This document shows, one piece after another, positions 9,731-20,565 of a stretch of DNA of 64,000 nt (positions are counted from its first letter, which is position 1; every line of letters begins with the position of its first letter). The DNA comes from Larix kaempferi (taxonomy: Eukaryota; Streptophyta; Pinopsida; Pinales; Pinaceae): positions 628,001-692,000 of the forward strand of contig BSBM01000261.1 in assembly GCA_027924585.1 (NCBI GenBank), written 5' to 3'. Both the position numbers and the translations under genes were made by a program. The notes beneath the pieces are model-generated. The model did not search any database, had not been told where the DNA came from, and was given only the letters and a program-made list of their open reading frames with translations.

Positions 9731-11389
9731 AGCTTCGAGTCAGAACATCCAAGCATCGACCACGCTTTAAAGTGTATTAAAAAGAAGGTATTTGAACAAT
9801 GTCCGTTACCAAAATATTCTCAACCAGATTGGGCTGTCCAGATGGAACATGCCCTGGAATGTTATAATTTCACCACTGGTGAAGAGGAAGATGATCCTCA
9901 CAACATCAATATTCCAGAATCAGAAGGGACGTGCACCGTTGAAGGTCCTCAGCTTGATATCTCTCCCATTACAGACCACATCAAGCTCAAGAAGATTAAC
10001 ATTGGCACAGAAGCCGAACCCAAGTTTGCTTCTATAGGAGATTATTTGGATGATGAAACTGTTGGCTATATCGCATATTTACTACGTGACTATCAGGATA
10101 TCTTTCCCACCAGGTTTACAGAAATGAAAGGCATACTAGGAGATTTAGGAGTGATGCGCATACCCTTGAAAGTGGATGCTAAGCCAATAAAACAGCGCCC
10201 ATACAGGTTGAACCCGCGATATAAAGAAAAGGTTAGAGAAGAAATTGATAAGATGCTCGCAGCAGGTATCATTGAGCCAGTAGAGGAAAGTGATTGGATT
10301 AGTCCCATGGTGGTACAAGAGAAAAAGGCAAAAGGTGAAATACAAATCTACGTGGACTTGCGCAAGCTGAACGATGCATCAGCGCATGATCCATTTCCTA
10401 CTCCCTTTATAGACGAAGTGCTTGATAATGTGGGAGGACAAGAGGCTTACTCCTTCACTGATGGCTTTTCGGGATACCATCAGATCAGAATCCATCCAGA
10501 ATACCACCATAAGACCTCTTTTGCGACCAAATGGGGCTCATTCCAGTATACGGTAATGCCTTTTGGTCTTAAAAATGCTCCTGCTATCTTCTCTAGAGTC
10601 GTTGTTGCTATTTTTAAAGAATTTATCCATAAGTTTCTCGAAGTCTATTTTGATGACTGGAGTGTGTTTGGTTTAATAAAGAACCATATAGCGAATCTGC
10701 GGATGATGTTAGAAAAATGTAGACAGTATCAGATTTCCCTTAACTTGAAAAAATGTATTTTCTGTGCTCCTTTTGGTATTCTATTGGGTCATATTGTATG
10801 CAGACAAGGACTCTTGATGGATCCTGCGAAGGTTGCCATCATTGCTAACTTGCCTGCGCCCAATTCAGTCAAGCAATTGCGCACTACATTGGGACATACA
10901 GGATACTACAGGAAATTTATCAAAGGTTATGCAAAGATAACTGCGCCTATGGAAAGACTGCTGAAAAAGGATTCGAAATTCCAATGGACAGAAGAATGCC
11001 AACAGAGCTTGGACACACTTAAGGAAAAGATGATCACAGTGCCTATTCTAGTTTTCCCAGACTGGAGAAAACCCTTTCATGTTCATGTAGATGCTTCTTC
11101 CATAGCATTGGGGGTTGTGCTGACACAACCGGGAGAAGGAGGTATTGACCACCCCATTGCTTAATCTAGCAGAAAACTATCAACAGCTGAGAAGAACTAC
11201 ACCAGTACAGAAAGAGAAGGACTAGCTATGGTGTATGCCCTACAGAAGTTCAGACACTATCTATTGGGTGCTCATTTTAAAATGTATACTGACCATTCTG
11301 CTTTGAAATACTTGGTCAATAAGCCAGTGTTAGGGGGAAGAATTTGCAGATGGCTACTACTCTTCTAGGAGTATGATTTTGAGGTTATT
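9731..11389 (+). pseudogene. reverse transcriptase and RNase H
   Basis: The RT has the expected series: a PYRLNPRYKEKV entry block, GIIEPVEESDWISPMVV, YVDLRKLND, FTDGFSGYHQI, MPFGLKNAPA, and the catalytic VYFDDW (about 10645-10660), followed by GYYRKFIKGYAKI. RNase H follows from about 11060 with VDASSIALG, TEREGLAMVYAL and YTDHSALKYL. The frame is interrupted by TAA at 11162-11164 and TAG at 11366-11368; the second is most simply a former CAG. These enzymes would copy the RNA into DNA and remove the template. The order and the FDDW block place the element in the Athila/Tat branch. Confidence 0.92.
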
Positions 11390-12787
11390 GTGAAGCCAGG
11401 TAGATTGAATGCAGGACCTGACCATTTATCTAGGATAGAGTTAGGGGAGGAACCTACAAATCTAGAGGACAATTTGCCTGATGCGCAACTATTTGTTATT
11501 CAAGCAGTCGATGAGTATTATTCCGATATTCTTGATTTTCTCACTACTGGGCAAGCGCCAGTTGAGTTTACAATCCAGCAAAAGAAGCAGCTTGTTTTCA
11601 AAGCTGCAGACTTCACCTTGATAGCAGGCCAGCTCTATAAGTTGGGCCCTGATGAAGTCTTGCGCAGATGTATCTTACCGCATGAGAAGAAATCCATAAT
11701 CGCAGAAGCGCACTCAGGAACCGCAGGAGGCCATTTCGCAGGAAAGACGACTGCGCAGAAGATCTTAGCTGCAGGTATTTGGTGGCCAACATTGCACAAG
11801 GATACTAAGGAATTCTGCAAATGTTGCGATGTGTGCCAGCGAACAGGAAAACCTTCAAGAAGAGATGAAATGTCGCTAAGAACCCAGATAACATTGCGTG
11901 CTTTTGATAAGTGGGCCATTGATTTTGTGGGACCTATTAACCCACCAGGAAAGAGAACCGGCATAAGATACATTATCACAGCTACTGAATACCTCACCAG
12001 ATGGGCTGAGGCGAAGCCAGTTAAGAATTGCGACGCTGTCACTGCCGTGCAATTCATTTTTGAGAACATTGTCACTAGATTTGGATGTCCACTGATTCTA
12101 ATGAGTGATCAGGGCACACATTTCCTGAACAAGACTATAGAGGCCCTTACTGAAGAATTCCACATCAGTCACCACAAGAGTACACCCTACCACCCTCAAG
12201 CTAATGGTACGGTGGAGGCATTCAATAAGATTCTTGAGAATGCCCTGACAAAGATCTGTAATCAACAAAGAGATGATTGGGACCTTAGAGTCACAGCTGT
12301 GTTATGGGCTTATAGAACCACATGCAATAAATTAACAGGTCACACACCTTTCAGTTTGGTGTATGAACAAGAAGCAGTTATGCCCATGGAATACATTGTT
12401 CCCAGCTTCAGAATTGCGCAAATTACAGAAATGGCAGATACTGATACTATGAGTGAAAGACTCTCACAGTTGCTTGCCTTAGAAGAAGACATACTTTTAG
12501 CCGGATTCCATCAACAAGTGCAGAAGGCAAGACAGAAAGCTTGGCATGACAGGCATATTAAGAATAAAGTCTTTCAACAAGGAGACTTGGTACTCCTCTA
12601 TGATAGTAAATTCATCAAGTTCCCAAGCAAGTTTCATGTACATTGGTTAGGCCCTTTTCAGGTGACAAAGATAACAGAAGGAGGAGCAGTTCAGCTTGCA
12701 AAGCTTAATGGAGAATTGCTTCCCACAATGATCAACGGGAGTCGGCTCAAGCTTTATCGTGACGGCCACTCCGCCCTGTCGACTTAA
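11390..12787 (+). pseudogene. integrase without chromodomain
   Basis: This 465-codon stretch is intact in itself. It starts in the RNase H tail ([10 protein letters not shown]). The zinc-binding HHCC module is HSGTAGGH...CDVC (about 11705-11840). The catalytic triad is visible as [16 protein letters not shown] and a Glu in [13 protein letters not shown]-type module (WLGPFQV) lies near 12640-12660. The C-terminus ends [15 protein letters not shown] with no chromodomain, unlike the two chromoviruses at the right of the window. It would insert the DNA copy into the genome. Upstream stops prevent its translation as part of gag-pol. Confidence 0.93.
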
Positions 12788-13475
12788 TTAGCTGCTAAAG
12801 AAGTGCAGATTCCCAGTGTAGTTGAAAGAGGCATCACATTATCACAGTCTACACGGAAGTCGTGAGACACTTTCAGTCTCTGGCTTCCCACGCAGTTCCT
12901 TGAAACATCCGCACATGTCAATAAAGTCTGTTTTGAGGGACCCTATTTGCACTCTTGTGAAGTTTTTCCCCGCGTTGTCAAATCGTCGCTCTTGCGGAGT
13001 TCCCTGTTGTCAATTTGCTGCTCGAGGAGTTCTCGTCGTAGAGTCCTCCATGTGCACAGTTACCTATGCTGAAGTGACCCACCGAAAATTTGAATTACAG
13101 TAGTTATGTAGCTGCGTCTGAGTATTAATGAAGGATAAGATCGCCATTAAGTTGTACTTGCTCTAAAAATAGATTTGGCTGGATTTCCCTAAGATTTGCA
13201 TTTAGTAAGGATCTGAAGAACCTGGCACAGCTTCCGAAGGCTGCTAGAGCCTATCTTTCGCATTTAAGGAACCGCAGAGGCGCGTGGTAGGGGGGTTGTC
13301 AACTCATGCATAGGCACCTACGGCTATTAGCCCCACTTGTCCGCATTTACTATCGACTTTCGCTATAAATACCCCGCACTCGTATATCTTTGGGTTACTT
13401 TTATCGAGTTGCATAGTGTCTTGTTTGAGAATCTAAGTTATTGATTTCAGAGCCGCGTCGTGCAGACTACTCCCT
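12788..13475 (+). other. non-coding spacer with TATA box and possible splice acceptor
   Basis: This gap separates integrase from the accessory frame. The open frame at 12822-13103 is in another frame, has no recognisable features and is left out. A clear TATA-box-like CTATAAATA lies at 13363-13371, and a plausible 3' splice site TTGATTTCAG ends at 13450, just before the accessory frame at 13476. Either would allow the accessory protein to be expressed separately from gag-pol. Confidence 0.5.
13363..13371 (+). promoter_or_regulatory. candidate internal TATA box
   Basis: CTATAAATA followed by a C-rich stretch (CCCCGCAC) resembles a plant core promoter. It lies about 110 bp upstream of the accessory frame and deep inside the element, well away from the LTR promoters. 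Confidence 0.4.
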
Positions 13476-14030
13476 TTGCTTTCAGCGTTCGTATCCTACG
13501 CTGTTTCGCCATTTGTCTATTCAAGTGTTTGTTGTCTATACCAGTTCACGACGGAGAACCTATCAACTGAAGAAGTTGTTCATCAATTTATGTGTCGAGG
13601 CTTAGATTTTGGCATGGCTACCCCGGTGACGACCTCCGCTTACACGCATCCTGGTTGGACTGATCCCAGACAATCTCCGGGCACAAGGGCGTCTCAGCCA
13701 CAGCAGCCGGATGAACCTGTTCCAGAGCCCTTGGCCACTATGGTTAATTACATTCTGCCGCATCCAGATGATGCACCCGAGTTGCATATTCCGAAGAATG
13801 CAAAGTATCCGATTCCGTTGCCACCAATGGCGGAAGTTGTGCGACAAGAAGGGTCCCTACTTGGACACCTTCCACTGGTCAAGTTTTCTAATTTCAACTT
13901 GGGAGACTACAGAACATATCCTCAGTTTGCGCCAGATCGCTATCTGACGGTAGTCCATAATCCCACTAGAAAGGTTGATGAATTCATCCCAAAAGAATTT
14001 CAACAAATCTGGAGAGGCCTGGACTGTTGA
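13476..14030 (+). pseudogene. accessory ORF, first part
   Basis: An open frame of 184 codons begins in the leader region; the most natural start is the ATG at 13614 (MATPVTT). A Pro/Gln-rich segment (QPQQPDEPVPEP) is followed by a folded-looking part with FNLGDYRTYP and EFQQIWRGLD. It ends at TGA 14028-14030, exactly where the next frame takes over, so one protein has probably been split by a one- or two-base indel near 14025. It is sense-oriented, in the position where Athila/Tat elements carry an extra frame. The function of that extra frame is not established. Confidence 0.65.
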
Positions 14031-16384
14031 ACCTGTTGAAGCTACCGCACTTCGGGCGTAGCAACAAATTCAATGCAGTTGTTAAGGCACTGCTATCCTG
14101 CGTTCATGGTGGTTACCTTTGGCTGGGGAGGCCAATCGATTTGAATGTCGACTTGATTCATCGTATTACCGGCCTATCTAAGGTTGGTAAGGACCCCAAT
14201 ATTCATTTTGTTGGTAAAGATAAAGACAGAAAGTTGGATGCACAGTTGGTGCAGAAATACAAATTAACAAGAGGAGGTCAGGCTTATGACCTCACTATAG
14301 TTGAGGATGAAGCACTTAGATTTACAGGCAGTCTGCTTGTAGGAAGACTTCTCACGAAGTGCAGACCTAAAGAAGTCACTGGAGCTGTCGTGGAGCTTGC
14401 AATCGCAGCTGCGGAGGGAGAGCAGTACAACTGGTCTCTCTTCCTCCTCAATTCTTTCTTGGAAGACTGTCGGAACGTTCAAGACACCGCCGGTCAGTTG
14501 TTCCATTTTTCTTGGCTTTTAATTTTATGTGCTTTTGTCGGGTGGAAGGAGCCCCCCAACACTCAGTTCCTTCCGCACCGCGCAGGAGAGGTTGTAGGAA
14601 TGCGCTATGTCAACCTCTGGGATTCTATTAATCCCACGAAGTGCAAGATGAACCGCGCTGTGTTTTTTGAATATTACCATCTCCTCAAAGATACCATTCA
14701 GGGAATGCCGAGGCTGAGTGAGGAGACAACACAAATATATGGAACTAAGTTGGTCTTTTTTGCCAACTTACATGAAATTTACTTCTGCCCTTGCAGAATT
14801 CAGGAAGAATGGGCCGTAGGCCTCTACAGGATGACTACTGAAGATGTTGAAGAAACTGTCAAGTCATGGCCAGATGAATGGAGGGAGGCCGCTGAAGTCG
14901 CTGCCGCGATGCCACCCCCTTCTGCGCAAGAAAAAGATAGAGGAAAGGAAAAGGCCGCACAGGAGACTAATGAAGGTCCGGCAGGACCACCCCCAAAGAA
15001 GCAGAAGCTGTCGCACCCCGCAGAAGCGACAGAAGACCCCTCTGAGACCCTTGCCTCGGGGATCGGCCATTACTTGAAGGAGCAATTTCGTGAGCTGCGG
15101 ACCTCACATGCTCACATCAGAAGTGCTCTGGACCTGCAGTTCGTGGAGTTAAAAGGTCTCGCAGGAAGAATTGCGCAGACCCATGCGCCAGCATCCAGTT
15201 CGCAGGTGCTGCAGGCACCCACAAGTACCGAGCGAGTTGAAGTACTTGCAGAGAGGCATACTGTCGTGCACATCCCGCCTACAAGCATGACACTTCCGAA
15301 TCCTTTGGCCGCACTGCAGGTAAGCGCAGTTGGCCCCATTGAAATAAATTTGTCTTTGATTCCGATAGAAATTTTGCAGTTGGTGCAAGAGAAGGTCTCT
15401 AGTGAGCTGAGAGCTAGAGAGCTCTCCACATTCCATGTAAACCAAAGACTGCAATCGCAGGAAATAGAGCTGAAGGCAGGCTATAAGAACATCTCTGAGA
15501 AGCTTGCACTGTATGAGGCACAAGACACTGGGATAAGAAACATAGTTGATGAAATCGCCCAGGAGATGCCAGCCTGCGAGATTCAACCAGACCTTCCTTT
15601 GGTTGATAAAGTTCAAATTATTGGTGGAAGGGTGAAATCCCTAGAGCAGGAAATAGTTGTTATGGCTGAAGACCATAGAACGCAGATCACCAAATTGGAA
15701 GCTCGTGTTGCAGCGCATCCTACAGATGATAGCCAGGAACAATTTGCAGCACTGTGCAGAGCTTCCACACAAATGAAGTCCAGAGGAGATGAAGAAGAGA
15801 ACCTGATGACGCAAGCTATGGAGGCTTGGACTGAGCTTGAGAAGCTCCCTTTCAAAGTCGGCCTTTTGGAACAGGTACAAGCAACAGAACAGTCCCTAAC
15901 TGTTCTGAGCGAAGAAGCTAAGGCCTTAGAAGGCTTAGCAAAAATGAGGAAAATGAGCAAAGTGCGCAGAATACAACAGCAACTGCACAAGCTCAGAAAT
16001 GAAGATGCTAATCTCACCAACAGCATTCAGCCATTTATGGATGAGTATGCTGAACTTGTTTCCCAAGCCGAGGCAAAGATCAAAGAATTTGTTGAATCTC
16101 AACAGTTGGTTGATGGCATAACCGAAGAAGAAGCCAGTTCAGATATGGTACACACAGCTGCAGAGTGCATGGATGAAATGGACTCCGCTATTGCGCAGTG
16201 GAAGAACGCATTTTCCACGACCAAAGCAAGGGCAGATGTGCAACTAAAGCGACCACATGCTAGTGAGAGTGGCTCGGGGACGAGCCACAAGTATGTGTTA
16301 GGGGCCTGTTGGAGCATAGGCCATAGCTATAGTAAAGCTGCAAATTTTGAGGAAAAAGCACAAGTGTTGAGGGGAAAGTGCTAA
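14027..16384 (+). CDS. accessory ORF, main part, coiled-coil protein of unknown function
   Basis: This open frame of 785 codons has no internal stop, unlike gag-pol. Residues 1-190 look like a compact helical domain (GGYLWLGRP, IHRITGL, FLLNSFLEDC) similar in style to plant transposon-associated domains. A charged low-complexity linker follows, with a nuclear-localisation-like PPPKKQKL near residue 320. Residues from about 430 to 710 are heptad-rich and probably form coiled coils. There is no signal peptide and no clear transmembrane segment, so an envelope role is not supported. The track start is TTG; the real start is probably in the 13476-14030 part. The last 78 bases, including the stop, lie inside the 3' LTR. 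Function unknown. Confidence 0.7.
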   Translation: MNLLKLPHFGRSNKFNAVVKALLSCVHGGYLWLGRPIDLNVDLIHRITGLSKVGKDPNIHFVGKDKDRKLDAQLVQKYKLTRGGQAYDLTIVEDEALRFTGSLLVGRLLTKCRPKEVTGAVVELAIAAAEGEQYNWSLFLLNSFLEDCRNVQDTAGQLFHFSWLLILCAFVGWKEPPNTQFLPHRAGEVVGMRYVNLWDSINPTKCKMNRAVFFEYYHLLKDTIQGMPRLSEETTQIYGTKLVFFANLHEIYFCPCRIQEEWAVGLYRMTTEDVEETVKSWPDEWREAAEVAAAMPPPSAQEKDRGKEKAAQETNEGPAGPPPKKQKLSHPAEATEDPSETLASGIGHYLKEQFRELRTSHAHIRSALDLQFVELKGLAGRIAQTHAPASSSQVLQAPTSTERVEVLAERHTVVHIPPTSMTLPNPLAALQVSAVGPIEINLSLIPIEILQLVQEKVSSELRARELSTFHVNQRLQSQEIELKAGYKNISEKLALYEAQDTGIRNIVDEIAQEMPACEIQPDLPLVDKVQIIGGRVKSLEQEIVVMAEDHRTQITKLEARVAAHPTDDSQEQFAALCRASTQMKSRGDEEENLMTQAMEAWTELEKLPFKVGLLEQVQATEQSLTVLSEEAKALEGLAKMRKMSKVRRIQQQLHKLRNEDANLTNSIQPFMDEYAELVSQAEAKIKEFVESQQLVDGITEEEASSDMVHTAAECMDEMDSAIAQWKNAFSTTKARADVQLKRPHASESGSGTSHKYVLGACWSIGHSYSKAANFEEKAQVLRGKC
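16269..16288 (+). other. perfect 8-bp hairpin next to the 3' LTR
   Basis: GTGGCTCG, a GGGA loop and CGAGCCAC form a perfect stem 18 bases upstream of the LTR start. No classical purine tract is visible immediately before the LTR; the adjoining bases are TGTTAGGGGCC. The hairpin lies within the accessory reading frame. Confidence 0.75.
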
Positions 16385-17711
16385 TTTTGAGTAAGCACCA
16401 ATTTTGGGTAGAAGCGAACAGTGCGCAGTACGGTGCCATATGGACGAGCTCAGCACAGATCACAGACCGGAAATCGCGGAGCTCGCGCGCACATGTCAAA
16501 GGAGAGTGAATGTGGTCGAGTAGAAAGCTCAGCTACCACAATAAATGAAGAAACTGAATAGAGGGATCAGCTACCCTCATTAAGGCTAAGTACAGAAGTT
16601 ATGGTTGCTCTGACCAAGGAAGAGCAATGGACCAAAGCATTGAAGGCGAAGGACAAAGAGTAGTGAATGATGAAGCAGCGCCCATACTCGCAATCTGCGC
16701 CGGAAATCACGGAGCCTGCAGGAAGCGGCGACGTGACTGCAAGCAGCGCCTACAGTACACCTAGCCATGTCCGCGGTTATGGTTTTTGGGAATACTGCTG
16801 GGAAAGGCCCACGGTTTTGTAAAGGTGCGACCGTCAAGGCCACCTATATATATGTGTAATTGTAAAAGGAAGAGGGTTAGATAAGTTGGATAAGTCAGAG
16901 ATAAGTTAGATGGTTAGAGATATAGAGTGGTTAGAAGGCCATTGTAAGTTGATGTTGAGGTTGCAGACAGTCTAAGTCGACGTCTGAACCATTGTAATCT
17001 CTGTAGAAGAATAGATCTAAGAGACGGGCTCCCAGCTGTGTGCGTGGAGTTTCCCAGAAAGATCTAAGGCTGTAGCTGTGTGCGCAGCATACTGTGTAAT
17101 TCCCCTTGTGAGTTAATATAAGATACACTTTCCGTGGACGTGATTTCCCTGTGGAGGTGAACTTCATAAGTCTTGTTGTTATGATAATGTTTTACATGAA
17201 TGCATGTCTGTGTGTTGCTATCTTTGATCACGTGAGCATGGCGTTATCTTTATGAATATGTTAAGCAAGTTCTTGAAGCTTCCTTAGAAGTTATAATTGT
17301 TAAGTGTCGAAAGAGTCTGTAGAATATCGTCGCTGCAGCACTGGAGGAGTGGGCTACTGCGCAGTGGTGCAAATCCAGAGATGATAGAATATCGGACGTA
17401 GCCGAAAACGCCTCGTTCGCAGGTGCGGAGATACCGCGCAGCAAGGCTGGTAAGAGTTTCAGCGCTGTCGCGCTAAGAGGTCTGAGGAGGAGTAAGACGT
17501 TTCGCTCCAAGGAATCCTCCTGGAAGAGGGGAGAAGATTGCAGTCTCCGCGTCGCCAAGGTTAAGGAAGCCTAATTCCTTAGCCCCCTCATAGCCACTTC
17601 GGGTTAGACTTCGGGCTGCTGTGCAGCTCGTTGCCGAGAGGGCCAGTGCGCCAAGGGGTGTTTGTTGCTACGCATCCTGAAAACCCGGGTCTGTCCAACA
17701 AGCAACCAACA
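16307..17711 (+). mobile_element. 3' LTR of the Athila/Tat-type element
   Basis: It runs TGTTGG to CCAACA, 1405 bp, gap-free against the 5' LTR with 62 differences by eye, most of them transitions. Differences cluster in the first 530 bp (about 30) and the last 420 bp (about 28), while the middle around the presumed transcript start is nearly identical. It is followed directly by the GATCC duplication at 17712-17716 and then by the resumed copia sequence. Confidence 0.95.
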
Positions 17712-17716
17712 GATCC
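17712..17716. repeat. target-site duplication GATCC, right copy
   Basis: GATCC lies between the LTR end (CCAACA) and the resumed copia sequence CATGTCTGATTCC. It matches 4572-4576. Confidence 0.95.
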
Positions 17717-19279
17717 CATGTCTGATTCCTCTCAATAGAATCAATCTCTTCATTCATTGCTTGGACATGAAAATAGTGCATACTATAGCTGCTCATCAAT
17801 GACAGGAGTCTGTTCATATAAATCTGTTAATCTTTTGGTTCTCTGGTTCTGTAGTGGACTGTCTGTTGGTGTCCCTTCTTGCTGTTGCTGCTACTGTACT
17901 TCAAGTCTAGGCATTCTGAGTGGCTCTGTAGTACTGGACTATCTTTCTGCTGAATGTCTATTGCATCAGTCCAACATTTATCTTCCATAAATATGACATC
18001 TCTTCTCACCACTACTTTCTTGGTGACAGGATTATACGGCTTATAGGCTTTCTGTTGTTCACTGTAGCCTACGAAAATACACCTTTCACTCTTCTTGTCC
18101 AACTTCTTTCTTAACTCATCAGGTATGTGTGTGAATGAAACACATCCAAATATCTTGAGATGTGAGACACTATCTGAGTGCCACTCCATGCTTCTTCAGG
18201 TATCTTGTCTTTGACAGTTATTGTGGGAGACCTGTTCAGTAGATATACTGAACATGCAACTGCTTTTTCCCAATAATCATTAGATAACTTCTTGTATGAT
18301 AGCATACTTCGGTCCATGTTCATGATGGTCCGATTCTTCAGTTCTGCAACTCCATTCTACTGTGGAGTGTATCTAGTGGTGTATTGATGTTGGATTCCAT
18401 GTTGCTTATATAACTCTACAAAATCATGAGAGACATACTCACCGCCACCGTTTGATCTGAGTATTCTGAGTGGTTTACCTAATTGCTTTTTAGTCAATGC
18501 TTTGAACTCTTTGAATCTGGAGAAAGCTTCTGACTTATTTCCGAGAAAGTAAATCCAAACTTTCCTGCTATAGTCATTAAAAAATACTAGGAAATACAAA
18601 CTTACTCCTATAGATTGAGTTTGCATGGGTCCACATAGGTATGTGTGAACTAGTTCAAGGTGTTCTTTGGCTCTATTTGTAGATGTGGGAAAGTTGTCCC
18701 TTTGGTGTTTCCCTAAAATACAGTCTTCACAAGAGCTTGACTGTTCATTCATGACTCGTAATCCTTTGACCATGGATTGTTTTTGCAGATGAGAGAGACT
18801 CTGAAAGGGTAGATGACCATACCTACAATTCCACAACCAGGTTTCATCTTGACTAGAGATAGTATGAGAGTATGACTGTGACAGGATAGCACTCCTCAGG
18901 TTGAGTGGGAAAATTCTATTCTTGGTCATTTCTACTTTGGCTAGGAGTCTTCTAGTAGGAGCTTTAGCATAGAAAACACAGTAGGAATCAATGAACCTAG
19001 CATCATACTTATTCTGAATCAGTTGACCCACACTGATCAGATTGACCTTAAGATTTGGAACATAGAATACATCAGTTATGTACTTCTTCTCATCCTGTTT
19101 GGTAAGTATAGGAACAGTACCTTTGCCTTGAGCTGGAACGAGATAATGATCACCTAGTTTGATCTTTGAATTAACAGATGTATCTATATCAGAAAATAAT
19201 GATTTGTTACTTGTCATATGATTGCTGCATCCACTGTCTAGTAACCACGCATCTGATTGATGTTCTTCTTCAGTCACCT
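17717..19279 (-). pseudogene. copia protease and integrase, broken (copy A)
   Basis: The minus-strand frame 19277-18357 begins with a protease site, WLLDSGCSNHMT, then a GAG-pre-integrase HHCC region (GHLPFQSL, CEDCILGKH) and the integrase core. The first catalytic Asp, expected in an HTD motif, is Tyr (HTYLCGP), and the second, in an RSD motif, is Asn (RSNGGGEY). The downstream integrase tail (RCIFVGYSEQQKAY, about 18050-18085) is in a separate frame after a shift near 18185. The region is cut at 17716 by the gypsy insertion; RT follows at 4576. The Tyr substitution is shared with copy B, so the integrase was already dead before the duplication. Confidence 0.93.
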
Positions 19280-20190
19280 AATATGACAGAAACATGACTT
19301 CTGACGAATTTTCTTCAACATTTGAGACATTTTCTCTGCCACTGTGCTGATCTGCTTGCTTCATTCTGCAGTCATGATCATAGTGGCCATATTTCTTGTA
19401 GTAGTTACACTGGATATTGGACAAGTATTAGTCCATCTCTTGCCTCCTCTTCCTCTCTGGTTCGGAGGGTTATGAATGTGCTCATAGTGATCTGTGTGTT
19501 CATGGTGTTCATGGGTAGTTCTATCCTCTGTGGAATTAGAACTCCTTCCTCTTCTGCCTCCTCCTCTGCCTCCTCGACCTTGACCTCTTTTGAAAGAAGT
19601 CTGAGTGCTAAATGCATGAGATAGAGACTCGTCTTCCTGATTGAGTCTAGCTTCATGAGACAAAAGGGACCATGTTAACTCTTCTAGAGTAAACGTCGAA
19701 AGATCCTTAGATTCTTCTATGGCAGTAACCACCATAGAGAATTTCTTAGTGAGGCATCGAAGTACCTTTTCAACAATACCCTTCTACTCTAAGGCTTCGC
19801 CATAGGTTTGGAATTGCATGACAATCCCAGAAACCCTAGTCATATACTGATCGAGAGTCTATGTGTCTTTCATCTTAATACTTTCAAATTGGAGTCGAAG
19901 GGTTTCGAGTCTTACCGTTTTAACTCGATCTGTACCTTTATATGCAGATTGGAGGAGATTCCATGCCTGATGTGCGGTTGTAGCTCCAGCGATCCACGAG
20001 AAAATGGACTCCTCAATACAACTTTGGATCAACTACTTTGCAGTGAGATCCCGATCTCTACTTTCGTCGAGGGCCTTCTTATTTGCATTAGTCATCGTAG
20101 CGATAGTAGCTGCCGTCGGTTCCGTGTCCCGCACTGTGTAGATCGTGTCCTAATTCCAGAACACGATATCTTGAATTTCTATCTTAAAGA
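19280..20190 (-). pseudogene. copia gag, truncated at its N-terminus (copy A)
   Basis: On the minus strand one reads a UBN2-type gag core (AHQAWNLLQSAYKG, LRLQFE), LSTFTLEELTWSLLSHEARL, a Gly/Arg-rich stretch (RGQGRGGRGGG) and a decayed zinc knuckle in which the second Cys is Tyr. Recognisable gag stops at about 20150-20190, where the sequence turns into unrelated DNA without the usual gag start, primer-binding site or 5' LTR. Stops and frame changes occur at several places. The same truncation point is seen in copy B. Confidence 0.85.
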
Positions 20191-20565
20191 CAATGTTGTT
20201 CTCAAAAAATATCTTTAAAATATCTTGAATTTTGAAGACGTGCGAGAGAGGAAGGTAATAACTTTGTTTTGAGTGACATTGTCTGTGCATATTGATTTGT
20301 TTATTGGCTGAAAATTTTATGATGACAGAAGGAAAACAAAGAAATTCGTGATAGTTGTAGCCTGTAGGTGTCTTTGCTCAATCTTTGTCATTTTGATTTC
20401 ATGATATTTTGGATGATACTTTTTTTGGTTGCTTTATGCTTCAACCCAAAATATCACGACAACTTTTACAACGTTTTTCAAGCCATCTATGTGCAAAGTA
20501 AGTATGTGGGCTTGTATTCCTAGAACGACAACTTTTACCACGTTTTTCGACCCATCTATGACCAA
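20191..20565. other. sequence beyond the truncated copia end; nothing recognised
   Basis: No gene, LTR or tRNA primer complement is visible. The stretch contains two closely related blocks, ACGACAACTTTTACAACG-type at about 20455 and 20525, each followed by CATCTATG. It is shared with copy B up to 38465. Confidence 0.5.

Larger units (their letters stand above)
4577..17711 (+). mobile_element. complete Athila/Tat-type Ty3/gypsy element
   Basis: This 13,135-bp element has two 1405-bp LTRs, a five-base target duplication, a primer-binding region, gag, protease, RT, RNase H and integrase in Ty3/gypsy order, and a further large reading frame between integrase and the 3' LTR. The RT block YFDDWSVFG, an integrase without a chromodomain and the extra 3' frame point to the non-chromoviral (Athila/Tat) branch. 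The LTRs differ at 62 positions by my count, with no indels. All gag-pol pieces from 6317 to 12787 lie in one frame with internal stops, so the copy cannot make an intact polyprotein. It sits inside the copia element of copy A. Confidence 0.95.

Noticed and set aside
12822-13103. 93-codon plus-strand frame after integrase
   Set aside because: It is in a different frame from gag-pol, lacks motifs and lies in the spacer that holds the candidate regulatory signals.
14027-16384. Envelope protein interpretation of the accessory frame
   Set aside because: No signal peptide, no fusion-like stretch and no clear transmembrane anchor; it has coiled coils and a nuclear-localisation-like motif instead.
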